DNA of 64,000 nucleotides, taken from the NCBI RefSeq assembly GCF_026151205.1, contig NC_087078.1, forward strand, positions 12,755,118-12,819,117, given 5' to 3'. Made by a program: the position numbers and the translations under genes. The notes under the pieces were generated by a model, which saw only the letters and a program-made list of their open reading frames with translations, made no database searches and had not been told where the DNA came from. This stretch comes from Bolinopsis microptera. Lineage: Eukaryota > Ctenophora > Tentaculata > Lobata > Bolinopsidae. Each line of letters opens with the position of its first letter. The stretch's first letter is position 1. Of the stretch, positions 48,954 to 63,234 are shown in pieces.

Positions 48954-50729
48954 AACTTCAAGCTTGGTGTGCTCCCCTTTGCTTCTCCCTTTTCCATAAC
49001 CCTCAGCAAGTTTCATCCATTTCTGGTATTGCCCCTCCCAGTAGCTCCAAGAACCAACAATAGTGTCTGTTGGGTTCTCGCACCCTCTCTGGAATAGTTG
49101 ATGTTGCTATTACTATTTTCACTTGTGCAGAAAGTAATAATAATAGGAATACAAGGTCACAAATGCTCTATCACATAACAAACATATCGCGTTTGACTTT
49201 ATGAACAAGACCAGATTCTATATTTTAGAAATCGAATGACGAATAAGATATCAAATATTTGGTTACTAACTTCACTATTTTTCTTCAGCTCTTCTACCCT
49301 ATTGACTACACTTTTGAATTTAGCGTCAATACCACTCCCTGGTTTTGGAAAGTAATTTAGGATTAAAACTAAATGTTAATTTCCTTTTGACGAAAAGTCC
49401 AGAAACTTTATATGTCTCTACCCCATGTTTCATTCACCAGTCTGGTGACTGGCCTGGTGACCGCCCTAACAGAATAGTATTGGGTGATTGTATTGTAGTG
49501 ATTTTACAGCTTTACAGCATAGGGGTCGTTAACATATTACGAAATCAATATTTTGGCAATTTCCCACCCCCCCCCCCCCCCCCCCTTTCCGTAATCAACC
49601 GTAATCAAGGACCGAACCCCCCCCCCCTATATAACGTTATCAAGGTTTAACCCCCCCCCCCCGCAATCAAGACCCAACCCCCCTCCTATATTACGCAATC
49701 AAGCGTAATAACGGATTAATGAATGAAATAATCGCAAAGCACTTACTAAACGAAAATTGGTTTAAAAAACGAAAATTTTAATTACATAATTATAACGAAA
49801 ATTGTCCAATGCATGGTATTTCGAAAATCGGAAAAAAAATTAAAATTTTGATTACGTAATCAACGACCAAAACCCCCCCCCCCTCCCCGTAATCAACCGT
49901 AAGCATTTGAAAACCCCCCTCCTCGGCTGATTACGTATATGTGAACGACCTCATACTAGAAAACCCTCTTGTCTAAAAAGAAAGTTTTGTGCAACAAATA
50001 TTAAAATCAGTGACCTTATGACTTCATCATGTAGCTCCAGTGTGCACCCTTGGGGAGTTTTACTAGGCAGTGACTGCAAAAAGGTATTCAATAGCCTTTT
50101 ATCACATCAAAATGTACCTTTCAGCCTTCACCTTCCAATTCCCCAGGATTTAATGTTTACAAAATCACCGAAATCACCGAAACTGGCAGAATGGTGCAGT
50201 TGTGATCAAGTTTTGAATTACTAACATCCTCTTTTTGATCCAAGATGACCGCTTTGAACAGGCCAAGTTGTATAGTCCCACTTTTTATCCCTTCCTTCTC
50301 GAGTTGTAGAATATATTCATTGATTTGCATCCTCCTACTCTTTTTTTTAATGCACTGCTTTTGGTCGTGCATGTAGTGTCTATCTGAGATGAGCTATGTA
50401 TTAACTGTGGTAGCGACATATTACATAGTGCATACTAATATATATGATTAAGCAAATGTAGTATCATAGTCATGGCAACATAAATAAGAATTTTGTTTCA
50501 CTTATAAATAAGCAAGGTGATGGTATGATCCATAAACTGCTTAAGAAATGTTGTGAAATCTATCTTGGGCAATGTGCACCAAACTCTACTATAAAATTAA
50601 TTTCTTCTTTATTTGACTGTACTCACTTGATCTGTCATAAAACGGTTCACCATATCTTTCGTACGCCTTCGCCAACATCATACAGTGTCCAGGTGTCATG
50701 GTCATGGACAGCGGCTGTTTAGAATCCAT
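48954..50729 (-). CDS. unrecognised gene, first five coding exons (158 residues), 3' end lost
   Basis: Exons: 50729-50623 (ATG GAT TCT), 50334-50226, 50073-50015, 49334-49271, 49088-48954. All have AG/GT borders and the phases 2, 0, 2, 0, 0 match at every junction, which is strong evidence although each exon is short. Visible protein: 'MTPGHCMMLAKAYERYGEPF', then 'MQINEYILQLEKEGIKSGTI' and 'LGLFKAVILDQKED'; then 'SLPSKTPQGCTLELHDEVIS', a helical Lys/Glu stretch 'KFKSVVNRVEELKKNSE', and a Trp/Tyr-rich 'GSWSYWEGQYQKWMKLAEGY' with the basic 'GKGRSKGEHTKLEV' before a canonical GTAAGT. I do not recognise the family and see no signal peptide or membrane segment. The exon-1 donor could be GTGAGT (end 50627) instead, but then the next exon is out of frame. 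Further exons would fall in or beyond the corrupted block. Confidence 0.6.
49335..50000. repeat. intron with poly-C / 'cgtaatcaa' low-complexity repeats
   Basis: 49568-49700 and 49870-49925 contain C runs of 6-18 bases separated by 'cgtaatcaac' and 'ggaccgaacc'. The stretch ends in 'ctgattacgtatatgtgaacgacctc', the reverse complement of the head of related G-tract elements at 52265 and 56803. It lies in the intron between exons 3 and 4 of the minus-strand gene. Confidence 0.6.
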
Positions 50730-51027
50730 AGAATTTTCTAGATGGCGAAAGATGAGTTACGAGGAATTCTACAATACACAACATTTAACCAGCGGAACGT
50801 GCGGGAGAATGGTACTGTTAATAGACGTTTAAGTTGTTTAATATTTGTTTGTCCACGAAATGTACATTCAGATCTCTAGAGGTTACCATAGCACTGGTAC
50901 AATCTCTTAGCTGACATCTTTATCTTGTCGGATGTCTAGAAGACTTTACAATGGGTTTCAAAGCATTTCAGAAGCCTTCGAATAAAGCTGGATGTCTTAG
51001 ATATTTAACACTGGTAATCCATATACA
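50730..51027. other. 5' flank of the minus-strand gene, nothing else recognised
   Basis: About 300 bp between the first coding exon (50729) and the mariner-like element. No clear TATA box; an upstream non-coding exon is possible. Confidence 0.3.
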
Positions 51028-51029
51028 TA

Positions 51030-51798
51030 CAGGGTGGGCCAAAAGTCAGTACCCATACGTTGGCCTTTATAGCGCAGTCACCGAGTGCCCAATTTAAATA
51101 CTTCTTTCTGGTATGAATTAGTACCACCACTGGTTCGAGGAATTTGTCAACTCAAAAAATATTCACGTTCATTTTTTTCAAATGGAGGTTCATTTTTCAC
51201 ATTTATTTGATAGTTTGGATAATCGGATCAAGCTAATGTTATGAAATTTTGTTTGGCCATTAGAATTACGTTTGTCCTGAAAGAATTAGAACTGTAGCTT
51301 CTCAGTATGACCGAGATATGAAGCATAACGAGTTTATTCATTACGTGTGATCAGGTGATTGGTTTACCTAATCACGTGATAAGGGTCCCCCGTTAACTAC
51401 CCCGTTAAACATTATGGTAGTTGTTAAGGGTGCCCAATTAAGGTGTCGTGTCACGGTGTCACATAATCACCCAGTCAATATTGTTAACAAGATACAGAAA
51501 ATGCTTGATAACTTCGTCATTTCTAATCCGTTTTGCCTCATGTTTTCAGATCATATGCAACATTTGATAATCTACCGTCTCTGAAAAAATTAGGCGTTCA
51601 GCATGTTCAGAGAAAACAATATAGGTGTTTTTAATATTGAATGGGCGTGGTCTAAAATATTCGAATTTTCAAATTTTGACGACGGTATCCTCGAACCAGT
51701 TAATACAGTATGCCATCTGCAAAGCAACAGCTCTCAAATATAAAACACGGCGGAGCTATTAAGGCCAACGTATGGGTACTGACTTTTGGCCCACCCTG
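51030..51798. mobile_element. non-autonomous mariner-like element
   Basis: Both ends carry 'CAGGGTGGGCCAAAAGTCAG' continuing through 'TACCCATACGTTGGCCTT', in inverted orientation and near-identical over about 40 bp. Both are flanked by TA (51028-51029 and 51799-51800), the target of Tc1/mariner transposases. The 'cagggtgggccaaaagt' terminus is of the type seen in mariner-family elements. At 769 bp it encodes no transposase, so it depends on an element elsewhere in the genome. Confidence 0.88.
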
Positions 51799-51800
51799 TA

Positions 51801-52264
51801 TATTGGTTTGCTTTTCTTTAATCAGTTTTTATTGGAGTTCCCAATTATATGCTGTTTAATTTTAGATTTTTAAAAACTTTTTCAATAAAGGCAAAGCGAG
51901 GACTGTGATACGAAACAAGTAGACATTCCATATCCAAGATATTAATTCTACAGTTATGACGGAATTTTAGTCAATTGACCAATTAATGAGTTCACCGTCA
52001 TGTATGGAAGCTAGAATGAGCCCAAAATGTACAATACCAATACAAAACTCAGAAATTGAAATTTGAAAGCCATTTCAGAACAAGAATGAATAAATCGGTT
52101 TCACATTCGTCCAAACTCAAAATACGACGATTCCTGACAAGAAAACAATAATAATTTGCTATTGCCATACAAAATTACAAAAAACAAATTTACACATCAA
52201 ATACATCAAGAACTTGAAAGAATAAAGAATCATTTTAGGAAGAAGACTCCTTTGGACGGTCTGG
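51801..52264. other. intergenic, nothing recognised
   Basis: AT-rich sequence between the mariner-like element and a G-tract element. No coding or repeat signal seen. Confidence 0.4.
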
Positions 52265-52440
52265 TAATAAGGTTTCACATATTACGTAATCACTGAGGGG
52301 GATCCAAATGATAATACGCTGGATTAATTTAAACACAAAAGTTGTGTTTAAAACGTAAAAACTGATTACTGAAGGGGGGGGGGGGGGGGAAAAATTGGCC
52401 AAAGAGTGATTAAATACGCAATATGTAAACGACCCGTAGT
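52265..52440. repeat. G-tract element (family with copies at 49560 and 56803)
   Basis: Opens 'cacatattacgtaatcactg' followed by a G run, and closes with 'gattactgaa' plus a 15-base G run and then 'atacgcaatatgtaaacgac'. The two ends are inverted versions of each other (cacatattacgtaatc... versus gtttacatattgcgta...), so it behaves like a small inverted-repeat element with G-tracts just inside the ends. Confidence 0.5.
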
Positions 52441-52746
52441 GAATTTCTTCAAAATGTTCTTTAAAGCTTTAACAAGTTCAAAACGAAATCATCTGGTGGT
52501 TGAGCAAGAGTCACATTTGCAAAATTCCCGCCAGATCGTGAATTCACCAGTTAACCAATCAACAATCCTTAGCCTGACTAGAACCGTATTAGAAAGGCAC
52601 TTGAAGATGTTAGATGATCACGTGTTATCACCGGGGCCATCCTAATTTACTCCTTTGTTCTAGTAGTTACCGCGTCAGCACATTTGAAATTGCTGAATTT
52701 GAGGGCCGTTACATCTCACAACTAGCACGAATATTTTCTACCAATG

Positions 52747-56540
<3,794 letters not shown>

Positions 56541-56802
56541 GGCTAGCTGGGAGTTACAATTTAATTAATAATTATAACGAGAAGATGATTAAGTAAAAAG
56601 TACAGTTTTGTGAAATTAATATTATCTTCATTCACTTTAATTCATGATTCAATTGTATAACTTATAAATAACTTATTTAATACACCCGCCAATATTTGTG
56701 TGTATGACGAACAACAAATTAAACAAACAGATTCAATAACGAATTCTATTGGAAAAGATACTTTGATCACGATGGGAGATTTACCTGACAGAAACGATAA
56801 AG

Positions 56803-56880
56803 GGTCGTTCACATATTATTACGTATTCAGCCGAAGAGGGGGGGGGGGGGTCGGGAGTTTCCAAATGATTACGCTCTAGT
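56803..56880. repeat. G-tract element, third copy
   Basis: 'agggtcgttcacatattatt', then 'acgtattcagccgaaga', then a 13-base G run and 'ccaaatgattacgct'. It shares head, spacing and 'ccaaatgat' with 52265-52320 and is the reverse complement of 49900-49960. Lies between the AAA gene and the zinc-finger gene. Confidence 0.5.
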
Positions 56881-56898
56881 ATAATTTTGACACAATAG

Positions 56899-58166
56899 CT
56901 ATATTGATTGTCTTGCAGCAAATGAACACTCTGAACATTTGAAGGGTTTCTCTCCAAAGTGAGTTCTCATATGTACAGTAAGATTACTGGCTTGTCTTGC
57001 AGCATATGAACACTCAGAACACTTAAAGGGTCTCTCACCTGAGTGAGTTCTCATATGTGCAATAAGACTACTTGCTTGTTTTGCAGCAAATGAACACTCA
57101 GAACACTTGAAGGGTTTCTCTTCAGAGTGAGTTCTCATATGTCTAGTAAGAGCACCTGATCGTCTTGTAGCATATGAACACTCTGAACATTTGAAGGGTT
57201 TCTCATCTGAGTGAATTCTCATATGTTCAGTAAGATTACCTGCTTGTCTTGCAGCAAATGAACACTCAGAACACTTGAAGGGTTTCTCTTCAGAGTGAGT
57301 TCTCATATGTCTAGTAAGAGCACCTGATCGTCTTGTAGCATATGAACACTCTGAACATTTGAAGGGTTTCTTATCTGAGTGAATTCTCATATGTTCAGTA
57401 GATTACCTGCTTGTCTTGCAGCAAATAAACACTCAGAACACTTGAAGGGTTTCTCTTCAGAGTGAGTTCTCATATGTACAGAAAGATGATCTGCTCGTCT
57501 TGTAGCAAATGAACACTCAGAACACTTGAAGGGTTTCTCACCTGAGTGAGTTCTTATATGTACAGTAAGATCGCCTGCTCGTTTTGAAGCATATGAACAC
57601 TCAGAACACTTGAAGGGTTTCTCACCTGAGTGAGTTCTCATATGTTCAGTAAGATGACCTGCTCGTCTTGCAGCAAATGAACACTCAGGACACTTGAAGG
57701 GTTTCTCTCCAGAGTGAGTTGTCATATGTACAGAAAGATTACTCGAATATGCTGCACTGAATGCACACTGTGAACACCTAAATGGTCCCACAGGCGGACT
57801 CTTACTAGGAGACAGAACTAATGTCCTCTGAGGATCTGTTCCAGTCAATTTATCTGAAGTATCAAAGTAGTCAGGTACTTCTGGGCTGCTATGATTATGA
57901 TGCTGTTTAACATGTTCTATTAACTGAGTGTCTGAGTAAACATGTTCAGCACAAACTGGACAGATAAAAATAGTTGGTTTATCTGATTCAGATGTAATTT
58001 CTTGTTTTAATGAACAATTTGATTCTGTTTTATGTTCTTTGATGTGCTCAACAAAGTAGTCTTCTGAAAAGTAATGTGCTCCACACATTGGGCAGAGCAA
58101 ACCGTTTGACTTTTCTGGTTTCTCCACTTGCTCTGATTTGATCTCTTGTTTACAGTCTTTAGACAT
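56899..58166 (-). CDS. C2H2 zinc-finger protein gene, frameshifted at 57400
   Basis: Start ATG at 58166, one base after a CTCAG acceptor, so a 5' non-coding exon lies upstream (the longer frame from 58211 would be intronic). Two degenerate N-terminal fingers (CPMC...H...H; CPVC...H...HH) are followed by a linker and a tandem array of about eleven C2H2 fingers of one type, 'FKCSECSFAARQAGNLTEHM', joined by canonical TGEKP-like linkers (SGEKP/SEEKP). This implies sequence-specific DNA binding in the nucleus. Near 57400 one A is missing relative to the sister repeat ('ttcagtagatt' versus 'ttcagtaagatt'). This ends the first frame in the fifth main finger ('AGNLLNI' stop), and the remaining six fingers lie in another frame (57390-56899). 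The last finger is cut after its second Cys (SFAARQSI, stop). Confidence 0.85.
57101..57435 (-). repeat. 168-bp two-finger tandem duplication in the zinc-finger array
   Basis: 57101-57268 and 57269-57435 are the same two-finger module (one 'GALTRHMRTH' finger and one 'GNLTEHMRIH' finger) with three differences, one of them the single-base deletion that causes the frameshift. The duplication is recent. Finger arrays commonly gain and lose units by unequal exchange. Confidence 0.88.
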
Positions 58167-58211
58167 TCTGAGGTATTGAAATATAAGAGATATAAGATAT
58201 ATAAAGTACAT

Positions 58212-58876
58212 TTATTTTAAATTCGATCGTGAAGGAATTTGGCATTGATAACGTGCCTCATATCCAATGAAAATCACAAATATTTGCCCACCCCTATCAA
58301 GATTCTAAAAAAAGTGCGATGAGATTGGATTTTGAGACTAAAAGTGCGATTTTCACGTGTCACGTGCAGTGGCGAAATGTACTCCCCACCAACCCCCCCC
58401 CCCCCAGCCTGCAAGATTTCTTGCCCCACAAATTATTTTCTATTTAAAAAGGATTTCGCGAGTCCCTTTGTAAGCGAAATTGTAAGTAAGTTGCTTTATG
58501 TCGCTCGATGTTTATTTCTCAGAATTGTAAGTATGTCGCTGTTATTGGATCCATAAATAACGAAAAATTTACGTGCGTATTTTTATGAATTATATTATGT
58601 TACATATTGTAAACGTGGTAAGCCTCTCGTAGCACGATGGTTCCCAGTGACATAAATTTAAAAAGGGACTAGGAATCCAGTTTGGAAAGAAAAAACGGCT
58701 ACCATATATTTTTAAAACGACTACCATAAATTTTTCGGCCACTCCGCGGCCGGATAACAATTTCATTTCACTTTGCTAATTATATGCTAATTATATTACA
58801 GAGGTTTAGTTATTCATTAGTATAGTTATTAGTTCATTAGTATAGTTATTCATAATTGCCAAAAGAGTGGAAAAAA
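58212..58876. other. 5' flank of the zinc-finger gene
   Basis: AT-rich with a CACGTG pair near 58355-58365 and a C14 run at 58396-58410. No gene recognised. Confidence 0.35.
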
Positions 58877-58952
58877 TTATCCGTCCCGGGTATCGAACTT
58901 GCAATCTGCTAATCTAGAACCGTCGGATTAACCAACTAGGCCACGATTCCAT
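58877..58952 (-). repeat. tRNA-derived sequence (SINE head or decayed tRNA)
   Basis: The minus strand carries TGGCCTAGTTGG (58943-58932), which fits the tRNA A-box TRGCNNAGYNGG, and GTTCGATACC (58898-58889), close to the B-box, at normal tRNA spacing. Neither acceptor nor T-stem pairs properly, so it is not a functional tRNA. A SINE promoter remnant is the simplest reading. Confidence 0.45.
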
Positions 58953-59479
58953 ACACTTCATTGTAACATTTACATATCCATATTCGCGCGCTCCTGCAAC
59001 TTCAGGTAGTACTATACTAGAATTTAGAATGGAATCAATGTGATAAGGATCCAGAGTTAATTACCTGCTAGGATTAATAAGTCAGTTCTCCAGTTGAAGA
59101 GACCCTTTATCAAACTTTTACCGGACCTCCTTTAATGGTAACCATGGTAACTATAGTAACCACTGTGAATCTTGATCTTATAAACCGATTAGTATCGACA
59201 ACAACTAGTATCCTTTCAGACTTAGACAGTACAGAAAAGTAAGCCGTCAGAGTAACACAAGTCACAACCAGTAATAATTCAAAACAATCAATACCAAAAG
59301 TTCATTGACCATGAAAAGTCGGCTTGATGATAAAGACGAAAAGGCCAGCAATATGAGGAATATTATTATGGGGCCGTTGCATGGTAAATAAACTAAGAAT
59401 AAACACGCTGAAAAGCGATGAAAATGCAAGCGCGCGACCGAATATGTAGTGCTGAAAGAGGATGCCGAAATCTCGCGGA
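58953..59479. other. intergenic, nothing recognised
   Basis: Mixed-composition sequence before the foldback element. Open frames here show no recognisable content. Confidence 0.35.
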
Positions 59480-59639
59480 GAATCTCAGAGTTGATGAATC
59501 CAGATTTTTGGAACATTTTTGGAACATTTTTGGAACATGTGCCAAAATTGTGCCAAAAGTGTGCCATGCATTTATTTGCCCTAATGAGCTCTAAATAGTG
59601 CCAAAAATAATTGTAAATGATGGATATATTTGCAAGCTA

Positions 59640-60841
59640 GGTCTAGGGGCCATCGAAAGTAGCATAACATTACCCAGGTTCATGGAATGAACGAAAATGA
59701 ACAAAAATGAATATTGTCCTAAAAATGCTCAGAATGGTTTAAAATTGGTCGGAAAGTGTTTATATTAGTCCTAGGACCACTCAAACCAAGTTTGGGAATC
59801 ACTGCATGTCTAGAACCGATGTTACCAATGTTCCAAAATGTTCCAATTTTGTCACAATAATCCTCCTGAGAATCCAGATTTTTGGAACATGGGCACATCG
59901 AAGTATTGGCTGTATTTAAGTGCTGGGAAGCCTCAATTCGGTTTTCTAAGATGGATATAGGTAAAAACTAGGCCTAAGAGCCATCAAAACTCAAATAACA
60001 TTACCCAGGTTCATGGAATGAACGAAAATGAACAAAAATGAATATTGTCCTAAAAATGCTCAGAACGGTTTAAAATTGGTCGGAAAGTGTTTATATTAGT
60101 CCTAGGACCACTCAAACCAAGTTTGGGAATCACTGCATGTCTAGAACCGATGTTACCAATGTTCCAAAATGTTCCAATTTTGGCACAATAATCCTCCTGA
60201 GAATCCAGATTTTTGGAACATGGGCACATCGAAGTATTGGCTGTATTTAAGTGCTGGGAAGCCTCAATTCGGTTTTCTAAGATGGATATAGGTAAAAGCT
60301 AGGCCTAAGAGCCATCAAAACTCAAATAACATTACCCAGGTTCATGGAATGAACGAAAATGAACAAAAATGAATATTGTCCTAAAAATGCTCAGAACGGT
60401 TTAAAATTGGTCGGAAAGTGTTTATATTAGTCCTAGGACCACTCAAACCAAGTTTGGGAATCACTGCATGTCTAGAACCGATGTTACCAATGTTCCAAAA
60501 TGTTCCAATTTTGTCACAATAATCCTCCTGAGAATCCAGATTTTTGGAACATGGGCACGTCGAAGTATTTGCTGTATTTAAGTGCTGGGAAGCCTCAATT
60601 CGGTTTTCTAAGATGAATATAGGTAAAAACTAGGCCTAAGAGCCATCAAAAGTCAAATAATATTACCCAGGTTCATGGAATGAACGAAAATGAACAAAAA
60701 TGGATATTGTCCTAAAAATTCTCAGAACGGTTTAAAATTGGTCGGAAAGTGTTTATATTGGTCCTAGGACCACTCAAACCAAGTTTGGGAATCACTGCAT
60801 GTCTAGAACCGATGTTACCAATGTTCCAAAATGTTCCAATT
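59640..60841 (+). repeat. 331-bp monomer array, direct orientation
   Basis: 'tctagaaccgatgttaccaa' begins at 59809, 60140, 60471 and 60802, exactly 331 bp apart each time. Monomers differ by only a few substitutions. Each contains the hexamer-rich 'gaatgaacgaaaatgaacaa' and 'ggtcctaggacc'-like palindromic blocks. No coding capacity. Confidence 0.92.
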
Positions 60842-61324
60842 CGAGTGGTCTTAGGACCAATACAAACACTTTCCGACCAATTTTAAACCGCTCTGAGCAA
60901 TTCCAAAGAGTTTACGAAAGAGTCATAAGGCCAATCAACAGACTATTCATTTACTGTACTGTTAAGATGGTTCGGTATTCTGCACCCCTCGTATCGGTTC
61001 TGGGCATGCAGTGATTCCATAAACAGTCAGACAGTCACACAATGTACACCCTATATTTAGATCACATCAGTTTCATTTGTATCACATCACTTCGTGTAAT
61101 AGATGTGTGGAAGCAAATAAAGATGTGATCTGAATAAGGCGATCCGAGCGTAGCAAGGTTATCCGATCTTATTTGGTGTGATCGGATGTAGAGGCGTAAG
61201 ATCAGATCAGGTCATCAGCAATAGGATTAACTTAGCAAGCTTGTTAATGAATAAGAAGAGAATAAATAGATAATTAAGTTATACAAATCATCCCTCTCTG
61301 TTAACCACAACAACTACAACGACA

Positions 61325-61552
61325 ATGAATCCCTTCACTAAATTGATGAGCCTACCTCTTTATCTACCAGTTCAAAGAAGCACCAGCAGTCCACCTCACT
61401 CAACCAACCCCTTCACCAGCAACCTTCATCCCTCAACCAAATCATTCACCACCAGCCTACCTAACGCAACCAACCCCTTCACCAGCAACCTACCTCGCTC
61501 AACCAACCCTTTCACCTGCAACCTTCATCCCTCAACGAACAAATACAGCTAA
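61325..61552 (+). other. Ser/Thr/Pro/Asn-rich repeat ORF in the centre of the foldback element
   Basis: 75 codons made of near-repeats 'STNPFTSNLHPSTKSFTTSL', arising from a 27-33-bp minisatellite ('caaccaaccccttcaccagc'). No known domain. Most likely a repeat by-product, since the element encodes nothing else. Confidence 0.3.
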
Positions 61553-61734
61553 TGATGTCATAAATTTATATCAATATATTGGGGGATTATTAAAACCAAA
61601 ATAGTTGCCCAATAAAATAATTTCTGCCTTCTCTTGGAGGTACGTGTGCTAATTGTACATAATTCTGAATGCAACTTTAAGACTCTGTTGGACGAAAATA
61701 TTGACTCTTTGCCACCATTTTCTTACCATTCTGA

Positions 61735-63213
61735 GCGCTTTAAGGAAAATTTTCATTTTTGTTCATTTTCGTTCATTCCATGAACCTGGGTTATGTTATT
61801 TGACTTTTGATGGCTCTTAGACCTAGTTTTTACCTATATCCATCTTAGAAAAACGAATTGAGGCTTCCCAGCACTTAAATACAGCCAATACTTCGAAGTG
61901 CCCATGTTCCAAAAATCTGGATTCTCAGGAGGATTATTGTGCCAAAATTGGAACATTTTGGAACATTGGTAACATCGGTTCTAGACATGCAGTGATTCCC
62001 AAACTTGGTTTGAGTGGTCCTAGGACTAATATAAACACTTTCCGACCAATTTTAAACCATTCTGAGCATTTTTAGGACAATATTCATTTTTGTTCATTTT
62101 CGTTCATTCCATGAACCTGGGTAATGTTATTTGAGTTTTGATGGCTCTTAGGCCTAGTTTTTACCTATATCCATCTTAGAAAACCGAATTGAGGCTTCCC
62201 AGCACTTAAATACAGCCAATACTTCGATGTGCCCATGTTCCAAAAATCTGGATTCTCAGGAGAATTATTGTGCCAAAATTGGAACATTTTGAAACATTGG
62301 TAACATCGGTTCTAGACATGCAGAGATTCCCAAACTTGGTTTGAGTGGTCCTAGGACTAATATAAACACTTTCCGACCAATTTTAAACCATTCTGAGCAT
62401 TTTTAGGACAATATTCATTTTTGTTCATTTTCGTTCATTCCATGAACCTGGGTAATGTTATTTGAGTTTTTATGGCTCTTAGGCCTAGCTTTTACCTATA
62501 TCCATCTTAGAAAACCGAATTGAGGCTTCCCAGCACTTAAATACAGCCAATACTTCGATGTGCCCATGTTCCAAAAATCTGGATTCTCAGGAGGATTATT
62601 GTGCCAAAATTGGAACATTTTGGAACATTGGTAACATCGGTTCTAGACATGCAGTGATTCCCAAACTTGGTTTGAGTGGTCCTAGGACTAATATAAACAC
62701 TTTCCGACCAATTTTAAACCGTTCTGAGCATTTTTAGGACAATATTCATTTTTGTTCATTTTCGTTCATTCCATGAACCTGGGTAATGTTATTTGAGTTT
62801 TGATGGCTCTTAGGCCTAGTTTTTACCTATATCCATCTTAGAAAACCGAATTGAGGCTTCCCAGCACTTAAATACAGCCAATACTTCGATGTCCCCATGT
62901 TCCCAAAATGGTTACAAAAATCAAAATTGGAACCACCTTCACATCGGTTCTAGACATACAGTGATTCCCAAACTTGGTTTGAGTGGTCCTAGGACCAATG
63001 TAAACACTTTCCGACCCATTTTAAACCATTCTGAGCACTTTGAGAAGAATGTTCATTTTCGTTCATTTCTGGTCATTCCATGGGTAATTTTATACGACTT
63101 TTGATGGCTCCTAGGCCTAGCTTACGGCTATATCCATCTTAGAAAACCGAACTGAGCCTTCCCAGCACTCAAATACGGCCAATACTGCGATGTGCCCATG
63201 TTCCAAATTTATG
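61735..63213 (-). repeat. 331-bp monomer array, inverted orientation
   Basis: The same monomer on the minus strand: 'ctagacatgcag' at 61981, 62312 and 62643 (period 331), then 62950 (307, a diverged outer unit). Identity to the left arm is high in the inner monomers and falls in the outermost one. Confidence 0.92.
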
Positions 63214-63234
63214 GATTCATCTACTGGAATCTCA

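Larger units (their letters stand above)
59488..63226. mobile_element. 3.7-kb foldback transposon with satellite-like arms and 8-bp target duplication
   Basis: The element starts 'gagttgatgaatccag' (59488) and ends 'tggattcatctactg' (63226). These are inverted repeats, and the outermost right end reads CAGTAGATGAATCC on the minus strand. The direct repeat 'gaatctca' lies immediately outside both ends (59480-59487 and 63227-63234). The arms are tandem arrays of a 331-bp monomer, plus-oriented on the left (59640-60841) and minus-oriented on the right (61735-63213). The centre (60842-61735) has a diverged inverted monomer fragment and unique DNA, without a transposase. 8-bp target sites and a CAG end suggest hAT or P-type mobilisation, by analogy with foldback elements such as FB and Galileo; the superfamily is an inference. 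Confidence 0.8.

Noticed and set aside
58877-58952. Functional tRNA gene
   Set aside because: A- and B-box are present, but acceptor and T stems do not pair.
59640-63213. 331-bp monomers as a centromeric satellite
   Set aside because: Only a few copies, in two opposed blocks bounded by inverted ends and a target duplication; a transposon explains them better.
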